Source: Acidobacteriota bacterium
GTDB lineage: Bacteria > Acidobacteriota > Blastocatellia > Pyrinomonadales > Pyrinomonadaceae
Assembly (NCBI GenBank): GCA_029777145.1
Contig: JAKOSS010000722.1
Coordinates: 1-6,647 of the forward strand
Length of the DNA stretch: 6,647 nucleotides
Direction: 5' to 3'
The notes beneath the pieces were generated by a model that made no database searches, had not been told where the DNA came from, and saw only the letters and a program-made list of their open reading frames with translations. Shown piece after piece: positions 1 to 5,900 of the stretch (the first letter of the stretch is position 1; each line of letters opens with the position of its first letter). The position numbers were made by a program, and so were the translations under genes.

Positions 1-131
1 GATTCGGCTGGTTTGTTCGGCAATAACCGAAGTCTGTTCGACGATCGCCCGACTTGTTACGGGATTCGGCTGGTTTGTTTGGTTGTCGCCGCAGTTCGAT
101 CGGCAATAATTCGACTTGTTATGGGATTCGG
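1..131. repeat. Degenerate 62-bp tandem repeat, at least two copies, running off the left edge
   Basis: Positions 1-62 and 63-124 align without gaps at about 45 of 62 bases, and a third copy begins at 125 but matches for only 7 bases. The best conserved parts are the unit start (GATTCGGCTGGTTTGTT at 1-17 and 63-79, identical) and the junction CGACTTGTTAYGGGATTCGG at 50-69 and 112-131 (19 of 20). CGGCAATAA also recurs, but at 18-26 and 101-109, so it is out of register and the units are rearranged internally. Copy one contains a short dyad TTCGG-CAATAA-CCGAA (16-31). No reading frame here looks coding. The array may begin before the window. Its origin is unknown. Confidence 0.75.
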
Positions 132-174
132 ACAGGAGGTATGGCTTAAACCGGACAAAGTTAAACAAGTTAAT

Positions 175-229
175 GGGGAAGAGGGGAAGAGGGGAAAGGG
201 GAAAAGGGGAAAAGGTAAAAGGGAAAAAG
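175..229 (+). repeat. Polypurine tract with five GGGG runs (potential G-quadruplex / H-DNA)
   Basis: Five runs of four G lie at 175-178, 183-186, 191-194, 198-201 and 206-209, separated by 4, 4, 3 and 4 purines. Further G2 and G3 runs follow, up to 229. This satisfies the usual pattern for a four-tetrad intramolecular G-quadruplex on the plus strand. The GGGGAAGAGGGG portions are close to mirror-symmetric, as in triplex-forming DNA. A single T at 216 is the only pyrimidine. Structure formation is an inference; the runs themselves are read directly. Confidence 0.8.
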
Positions 230-249
230 TCTTCAGGGCTTTCAGCTGA

Positions 250-332
250 TTTTGCCTTTTGCTTTCAACTTTTTGTTTTCACAGTTCTTCCCAACTTTTA
301 CTTCTTTTTTTCTTTTTACTTTGTACTTTGTC
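250..332 (+). repeat. T-rich pyrimidine tract
   Basis: Low-complexity T/C-rich sequence with recurring CTTTT, CTTTTT and ACTTTG words. The portion at 304-320 is partly complementary to the purine tract at 213-229: 13 of 17 positions pair as Watson-Crick, and the two G/T oppositions at the centre add wobble pairs. A transcript through here could therefore fold back on itself. Low complexity makes such matching easy to obtain by chance. Confidence 0.6.
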
Positions 333-369
333 CGACGACTCCGCTCACACAGTCGGTACTGACAGGCGA

Positions 370-753
370 TCAATCGAGCTGGAAGGTTGCGACGCTGGTC
401 GGGGTTTCGTAGCAGCGGACTTTGTAGACCGAGACGCGGTCGTCGCCGACGCGCGAGTTCATGTATTCGCAGACGAACGCCGCGAGGTTTTCCGCCGACG
501 GGTTGAGTTCCTCGTCGAACGGCGGGAGTTCGTTGAGATTGCGGTGATCGAGGTAGCGCACCAGCTCGTCGGCGGCGTCCTTGAGGTCGCCGAAGTCGAT
601 CAGCAGTCCGATGTTGTTCAGTTCGGCGCCGCGCGCGAAGATCTCGACCTTGTAATTATGGCCGTGCAGGTTCTCGCACTTCCCTTTGTAGCCGCGCAGT
701 TGGTGCGCGGACGAGAAGTTGCGCTCGATCATTACTTCATAAAAAGATGACAT
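370..753 (-). CDS. queD: 6-carboxytetrahydropterin synthase / 6-pyruvoyl-tetrahydropterin synthase family (QueD-like)
   Basis: A 127-residue protein, the usual length for bacterial QueD. The family converts 7,8-dihydroneopterin triphosphate to 6-carboxy-5,6,7,8-tetrahydropterin, the first committed step to preQ0 and queuosine, in the cytoplasm. Visible motifs: FSSAHQL with zinc ligand H17; C26-x3-H30-G-H32 giving the catalytic Cys and two more zinc His; LIDFGDLK (51-58); LDHRNLN (68-74) with the catalytic D69/H70 pair; NPSAENLA (84-91); and the pterin-binding Glu of ETPTS (E116). All key residues are intact. ATG at 753 is preferred: it overlaps the helicase stop as TGATG, and GGAGG lies 10 nt upstream (764-768). 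A TTG one codon earlier (756) is an alternative start. No queC, queE or queF is in the window, so a role in another pterin pathway (PTPS) cannot be excluded from sequence alone. Confidence 0.93.
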   Translation of the reverse strand: MSSFYEVMIERNFSSAHQLRGYKGKCENLHGHNYKVEIFARGAELNNIGLLIDFGDLKDAADELVRYLDHRNLNELPPFDEELNPSAENLAAFVCEYMNSRVGDDRVSVYKVRCYETPTSVATFQLD

Positions 754-2744
754 CAATCAACGTCCTCCGTCGTCTCGACGTCAAACATCTTCGACACCTC
801 GCCGAGATCGCCCGTGATCCGCATCCGCGGCAACGAGTTGAGAAAGTCGCGCCCGTACGATTTCGTCCGCAGACGCGTATCGAGCAACGCGATCACGCCG
901 CGGTCGGTGCGGCTTCGGATCAGACGTCCGATTCCCTGTTTCAATGAGATCACTGCCTGCGGGACCGAATAATCGAAGAACGACTTGCCGCCGTTCTCGT
1001 CGATGAACCGCGTCCGCGCCGCGACGATCGGGTCCGTCGGTACCGCGAACGGAAGTTTGTCGATGATAACACACGAAAGTTGGTCGCCCTGGACGTCGAC
1101 TCCCTGCCAAAAACTCGACGTCGCGAAGAGCACGGCGTTCGGAGTCGCGCGAAAACGTTCGAGGATCGCCGTCTTTGACATCGACCCCTGAACGAAGCAC
1201 GGAAAGTTGATCCGCGACGAGACGAGTTCATAGAGCGCGTTCATCGCGTAATTGCTGGTGCAAAGCACGAACGCATGCCCGCGTGTGATCGCCAGCAGTT
1301 TGACGATCTCGGCCGCCGCCATCTCGTTGAACTCCGAAGCGCGCGGATCGGGCATCGCCCGCGGGATGTAGATGATCGCCTGCTGTTCGAAGTCGAACGA
1401 CGACGGCGCGAGCAGTGTCTCGGTGCCGCTGCTTTCGAGTCCGAGCCGTTCGCGGATAAAGTCGAAACGGCCGTTCGTCGAGAGCGTCGCGCTCGTCAAA
1501 ACCACGGTTTCGGTCTTGTCGAACAACTTTTCCTGAAGCAGCGAAGAGACGTCGATCGGCGACGCCCGCAGAAACATGCCGCGTCCGCGTTTCTCGATCC
1601 AATAGACGTAATTCTTCTCGCCCTGCGTGACGATGAATTCGAGGTCGAATCGCGCTTGGCGGACGCGCCGGAGCAGATTCTCGGCTTCCTGGACCGATTC
1701 GGAGAAGACGTCGATCGCCGATTCGAGCCGTTTCAGCGCCGACTCGAACGAAAAATATGCCTCGCCGAGCGGCGTCGGCTCGAGTTCCCCGTCGCGCATC
1801 GCCTGGACGAACATCTCGGGCATCAGCGGAAAGCGGCCTTCCTGGGCCCGTACCTGGGTGAACCGGATCCAGAACTGATCGGCGAACGTCATGATCTTTG
1901 CCGCGAGCTTCGTCATCTCGCGCGCCGCGACCGCATCCGGGATCGGCAGCGTGTCGGTATCGCGGACGAGTTCGTCGATCTGGAAATTCGAGATCTGGAA
2001 GCCGAAATAATCGGCGGCGATGTCCTCGATCAGGTGCGCTTCGTCGAAGATCACGGCCGAGTAATCGGGCAAGACGCGCCCGTACTGGTTCCCGCGGATG
2101 TTGAGGTCGGCAAAGAACAGGTGGTGATTGACGATGACGACGTCGGCGTCTTCGGCGCGCTGCCGCATCCGCGTGATGAAACACGCCTCGAAGTCGGGGC
2201 ATTGCTGGCCGAGGCACGTTTCGCCGCGGGCGTTTATCCGGTTCCAGAACGAAAGATTCTCGGGCAGATCGTACAGTTCGGCGCGGTCGCCGAACTCCGA
2301 TTCCATTGACCAATCGCGGACGCGTTCGAAATGATCGACCTCGTCGAGGCCGTCGAGGATCGGCTGGCTTTCCGCTCTTTTGATCTTGTGCAGACAGGCG
2401 TAGTTCGAGCGGCCCTTCATGTACGCGGCGGTGAACTTCTTCGGCAGGATCTTTTGAAGGAACGGGATGTCCTTTTCCATCAATTGTTCCTGCAGGTTCT
2501 TCGTCCCGGTCGAGACGATGATCCGCTCGTTCTTTCCGAGCGCCGCCGCGATCGCCGGCACGAGGTACGCGAGAGTCTTTCCGGTACCGGTGCCGGCTTC
2601 GACGATCAGGTGACGGCGATCATTGAACGCTTGCGTCACGGCCTGCGCCATGCGTATCTGGCCTTCACGATATTCGTATTGCCGGTGATTCTTCGCGATC
2701 AGTCCATTTGTCCCGAAGATCTTCTCGATGAAGTCTGTATCCAT
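753..2744 (-). CDS. dinG: ATP-dependent DNA helicase, DinG/YoaA (XPD-like, Fe-S) family
   Basis: A 663-residue superfamily 2 helicase, closer in length to E. coli YoaA than DinG and without an N-terminal exonuclease domain. The family unwinds DNA 5'-3' (including forked, D-loop, R-loop or G-quadruplex substrates) and acts in DNA damage tolerance. Motifs in order: Q-like motif YEYREGQ (23-29); Walker A AGTGTGKT (50-57); motif Ia around STGTKNLQEQ (78-87); four cysteines C117, C177, C182 and C188, spaced as in the XPD/DinG 4Fe-4S cluster; VNHHLF (205-210); Walker B DEAH (234-237); TSATL (417-421); GVDVQGDQL (548-556); and motif VI QGIGRLIR (603-610). All catalytic and cluster residues are present, so it should be active. 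The ATG at 2744 is the furthest upstream start possible, because an in-frame TGA lies at 2751-2753. No clear Shine-Dalgarno precedes it. It is the first gene of the operon with queD. Confidence 0.95.
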   Translation of the reverse strand: MDTDFIEKIFGTNGLIAKNHRQYEYREGQIRMAQAVTQAFNDRRHLIVEAGTGTGKTLAYLVPAIAAALGKNERIIVSTGTKNLQEQLMEKDIPFLQKILPKKFTAAYMKGRSNYACLHKIKRAESQPILDGLDEVDHFERVRDWSMESEFGDRAELYDLPENLSFWNRINARGETCLGQQCPDFEACFITRMRQRAEDADVVIVNHHLFFADLNIRGNQYGRVLPDYSAVIFDEAHLIEDIAADYFGFQISNFQIDELVRDTDTLPIPDAVAAREMTKLAAKIMTFADQFWIRFTQVRAQEGRFPLMPEMFVQAMRDGELEPTPLGEAYFSFESALKRLESAIDVFSESVQEAENLLRRVRQARFDLEFIVTQGEKNYVYWIEKRGRGMFLRASPIDVSSLLQEKLFDKTETVVLTSATLSTNGRFDFIRERLGLESSGTETLLAPSSFDFEQQAIIYIPRAMPDPRASEFNEMAAAEIVKLLAITRGHAFVLCTSNYAMNALYELVSSRINFPCFVQGSMSKTAILERFRATPNAVLFATSSFWQGVDVQGDQLSCVIIDKLPFAVPTDPIVAARTRFIDENGGKSFFDYSVPQAVISLKQGIGRLIRSRTDRGVIALLDTRLRTKSYGRDFLNSLPRMRITGDLGEVSKMFDVETTEDVD
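764..768 (-). promoter_or_regulatory. Ribosome binding site for queD, inside the helicase 3' end
   Basis: GGAGG on the minus strand, 10 nt before the ATG at 753 and 7 nt before the alternative TTG at 756. It lies within the last codons of the helicase gene, which fits translational coupling across the TGATG junction. Spacing alone does not decide between the two starts; ATG is favoured as the commoner codon. Confidence 0.6.
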
Positions 2745-2802
2745 TTGATTTCAGAGGTTTGGGCGCCGCGCGGGCGCAATTGACACGACCGGGCATTCCT
2801 GT

Positions 2803-2819
2803 GAACATGGTCGATGTTC
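2803..2819. promoter_or_regulatory. Perfect dyad GAACAT-N5-ATGTTC, possible operator
   Basis: Six-base arms (2803-2808 and 2814-2819) are exact inverted repeats around GGTCG. It lies about 60-75 bp upstream of the helicase start and about 100 bp upstream of the peptidase start. Helicases of this family are SOS-controlled in E. coli. The half-site resembles the GAAC/GTTC of Gram-positive LexA boxes, but the spacing is wrong (GAAC-N9-GTTC rather than N4). One 6-bp dyad in 178 bp is not rare by chance. Confidence 0.25.
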
Positions 2820-2908
2820 CGACCGGCTCAGATTCGTTTCAACGTCGCGCGGGACGCCTCTAATCGTAGCAAAAAAAACAGCCACATTCATATTTGACCA
2901 AATGCAAA

Positions 2909-2914
2909 AAGGAG
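2909..2914 (+). promoter_or_regulatory. Ribosome binding site (AAGGAG) of the peptidase gene
   Basis: AAGGAG lies 8 nt before the ATG at 2923, near-ideal spacing. It supports that start over the in-frame ATGs at codons 13 and 19, which would truncate the signal peptide. Confidence 0.85.
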
Positions 2915-2922
2915 CTTCCTGA

Positions 2923-5900
2923 ATGAATTCTGCTTTGACGAAGTACAGCCGTAATCCCATGGTTTTGACGGCCGTCATGATCGCCGCGGTATGCGTACTC
3001 GCCGCGATTCCCGCACAGATCGGGTCAGCCGCGTTGAAATCCGGGCCGGGACTGATCGAACGGACTGAAAGCCATGATCCGGCGATCGAAAATTACGACA
3101 TCCGGACCGACAAGAGCGCGTCCGGCTCGATCATCGCGATGCGCGCCGGAGCAGGCCGCGATTCGGTGGCGATCGCCGATCTCCGTTCGGGATTCGTCGC
3201 CGGCGAAGAACGACTTCGCGCGCAGGTTCCGACGCTCAAAGTGGAATACAACGGCGATCTCCGGATTCCCGAGGTGATCGGCCCCGACGTCCGGATGGGA
3301 CGCAATTTTCTCAGCGGCCCGAAAAGCGGAAAGCGCTCCGAGATCCTCCGTTCGTTCGCGAAGGAAAATGAGCAGCTCGTCGGCGTCAGCGATTCGCAGG
3401 CGGACCAACTGGTCGTCACGTCCGACTATGCGAATCCCGACGGAAATCTCGGATTCGCTCTGCTCGAGCAGCGGATCGGCGGCATTCCGGTTTTCCGCGG
3501 CGAGATCAAAGCCGGCTTCACGAAGTCCGGCGAGATCGTTCGCGTGATCAACAATCTCGCGCCCGCAATCGATTATCAGGCTGTTCCGAAAGCCTTCGGC
3601 GAGCCGCTCGACGCGGTCAGATCGGCGGCGGCATTCGTCAATCTCGATGCATCGAAACTCGATCTTCGGGTTGCCGCGACAAATTCACTGAAAACGTCAT
3701 TCGGCGGCGGCGATTGGTCGACGACGGCCGAAAAGTTCTACTTCCCGACCGAGCCGGGAGTTGTCCGCGCCGCCTGGCGGGTCCTGATCTGGCAGCCGGT
3801 CAACGCGTACTACGTGATCGTCGACGCGGAAACCGGGAAGATGCTGTGGCGCAAGAACATCACCGAAGACCAGACGCAGTCGGCGACGTTCAACGTCTAC
3901 ACCAATCCGAACGCGATGATCAACGTCGCGGACAATCCGTTCCCGCTGACGCCCGGTCCGACCTCGCCGAACGGCCAGCAAGGCGCGGCGATCAGCCGGA
4001 CACTGATCAACCGCATCGGCAACGAAGCGCCGTACGCGTTCAACAACAACGGCTGGATCACCGACGGCGGCAACGAAACCGACGGCAACGCCACCGAAGC
4101 CGGGCTCGACCGCGACACGACAAACGGCGTCGACGTTTCGAACGGTCGCGCGGTTGGGACGAACCGCGTATTCGATTATCCGGTGAATCCGCTGAACCCC
4201 AACACGAACACGGGCGACTCGCCGGTTCCCGCCGGCGAGATCGTGACGCCGTGCTCGTCGATCGTTCAGCCGCATGGCATGAACGATGCCCAGCGCGCCG
4301 CGGTGACGCAGCTTTTCTACATCAACAACTGGTATCACGACGAACTTTACCGGCTCGGCTTCACGGAACAGGCGTTCAATTTTCAGAACGACAACTTTGG
4401 CCGCGGCGGCGCGGGCGCGGACCGCGTCTCTGCCGAAGCCCAGGATTGCTCGGGAACGAACAACGCGAACTTCTCGACACCGGCGGACGGCGGTCGCGGT
4501 CGGATGCAGATGTATCTCTGGACCGGCCCGGCGCCCGACATCGACGGCGATTTCGATGCCGACGTGATCATTCACGAACACACTCACGGTCTTTCGAACC
4601 GGCTTCACGGCAACTCGAGCGGACTTTCGACGAACATGTCGCGCGGAATGGGCGAAGGCTGGTCGGACTTCTACGCCCACGCGCTGCTGTCCGAGCCGAC
4701 CGATCCGATCAACGGTGTCTATACCGCCGGCGGTTATGACACGTATCTGATCCAGGCCGGCTTCACGAACAACTTCTATTACGGGATCCGCAGGTTCCCG
4801 AAGGCGGTCAAGGCGTTCACCGGCGGCGCGGGCAATCTGCCGCACAATCCGCTGACGTTCGCCGACACGGATTCGACGCAGATCAATCTGACCGACGGCG
4901 CGTTTCCGCGCGGACCGGTCGGATCGGGAACCGCCGATCAGGTCCATAATCTCGGCGAGATCTGGAGTTCGGCGCTGTGGGAGGTTCGCTGCAATTATGT
5001 CTCGCGGCTCGGCTGGGCGACGGGCAACCGCCGCGCGCTGCAGCATGTCACCGACGGCATGAAGCTCGCGCCGCTCGGACCGACGTTTCTTCAGGAACGC
5101 GATGCGATCCTCGCCGCCGCCAACGCAAGTTCGCTCGCCCCGGAAGCGGCGGCGGACGTCAGCGACGTCTGGGCCGGATTCGCGACCCGCGGAATGGGAG
5201 CCAGCGCCGTCGTCGTCAATCCCGGCACGGGAAGCGGCACGACGCGCGTCTCTGAAGCGTTCGATCTGCCGAATCTCGTCCAGTCTCCGACGCTGACGAT
5301 CTCCGATGCGCCGGGCGACAACGACGGCTATCCCGAACCCGGCGAATCGGTCAACGTCACGATCCCGATCTCGAACAATACCGGGAACACGGCCAACAAC
5401 GTCATGCTCCAGATCACCGGCGGCGGTTCCGCCGATTACGGAACGATCGGGAACGGCCAGACCGTCTCCCGGACGATCGCGATGGTCGTGCCCGCCGGAG
5501 CATCATGCGGAGCGCTTGTCGGGCTGACGTTCAACGTCACGAGCAGCCTCGGGCCCGTCGGTTTCAACCGCACGTACTCTGTCGGTGTCCCGGAAGTGAC
5601 GCTCACCGAAACCTTCGACGGACCGTCGACGCCGAATCTCCCGGCAGGTTGGACGGCCGACGTCGTCCAGGGCGGCCCGAACTTCGTCGCCTCGACGGAT
5701 TACGCTTTTTCCGCGCCGAATTCGGCGGCCGCGGCCGATCCCGAAACCGTCGGCGGCGGTTCGAATCTGACCTCGCCGTCGATCCCGATCACCGCTCCGG
5801 CATCGACCGTGTCGTTTCAGAATCGGTACGATACCGAACCCGGATGGGACGGCGGCGCGCTCGAGATCAGCATCGGCGGCGGCGTCTATCAAGACATCCT

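Larger units (their letters stand above)
132..369. other. Non-coding low-complexity spacer downstream of queD
   Basis: Together with the tandem repeat this forms a 369-bp stretch with no supported gene. It contains a purine-rich block (175-229) and a T-rich pyrimidine block (about 250-332), both far more AT-rich or skewed than the GC-rich genes beside it. A weak inverted repeat CGACT (336-340) / AGTCG (351-355) lies 15-34 nt past the queD stop. In the minus-strand transcript it is followed by an A-rich rather than U-rich run, so it is not a convincing intrinsic terminator. Open frames crossing the region consist of Lys/Gly/Arg- or Phe-rich low-complexity peptide and run antisense into queD, so they are not called. 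Confidence 0.7.
2745..2922. promoter_or_regulatory. Divergent intergenic region between the helicase operon and the peptidase gene
   Basis: This 178-bp region must hold both promoters, but neither is clear. For the peptidase, CATATT (2889-2894) matches four of six -10 bases with a poor -35 at 2866-2871. TTGACA (2780-2785) is a perfect -35 hexamer but has only GAACAT (2803-2808) at 17-bp spacing. For the helicase, TACGAT (minus strand, 2863-2868) resembles a -10 with a weak -35. An all-GC inverted repeat, GCGCC (2763-2767) / GGCGC (2773-2777) with a 5-nt loop, would form a hairpin in the helicase leader 18 nt before its ATG. An A8 run lies at 2871-2878. Assignments are tentative. Confidence 0.4.

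Noticed and set aside
1..131. CRISPR array
   Set aside because: The repeats are directly adjacent at 62-bp period with diverged interiors. There are no uniform short repeats separated by unique spacers, and no cas genes.
134..149. Perfect AGGAGGT (134-140) next to an ATG at 141
   Set aside because: The ATG follows with no spacer and reads ATG-GCT-TAA, so it makes no protein. No other start lies at a workable distance.
332..356. Possible terminator hairpin after queD
   Set aside because: The stem is only 5 bp with a 10-15-nt loop, and the downstream minus-strand RNA is A-rich rather than U-rich.
116..750. Plus-strand frames crossing the purine/pyrimidine tracts and running antisense over queD
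   Set aside because: Composed of low-complexity Lys/Gly/Arg or Phe/Leu runs and then queD antisense; no plausible start context.
1228..2313. Long open frames on both strands within the helicase gene (361 codons minus, 344 codons plus)
   Set aside because: They overlap a helicase frame with complete motifs, and their translations are Arg-rich without family features.
2780..2808. Sigma-70 promoter for the peptidase starting with TTGACA
   Set aside because: The -35 is perfect, but the -10 at 17-bp spacing matches only three of six bases and overlaps the dyad, so it is not called as a separate promoter.
3714..4739. 341-codon plus-strand frame inside the peptidase gene
   Set aside because: Very Arg-rich, low-complexity frame-shifted shadow of the M36 catalytic region; no start signal and no domain.
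3697..5046. Long minus-strand open frame of 449 codons opposite the peptidase
   Set aside because: Arg/Val-rich translation with no recognisable motif, antisense to a gene with intact HEHTH and GEGWSD motifs. High GC at third codon positions commonly leaves such antisense frames open.
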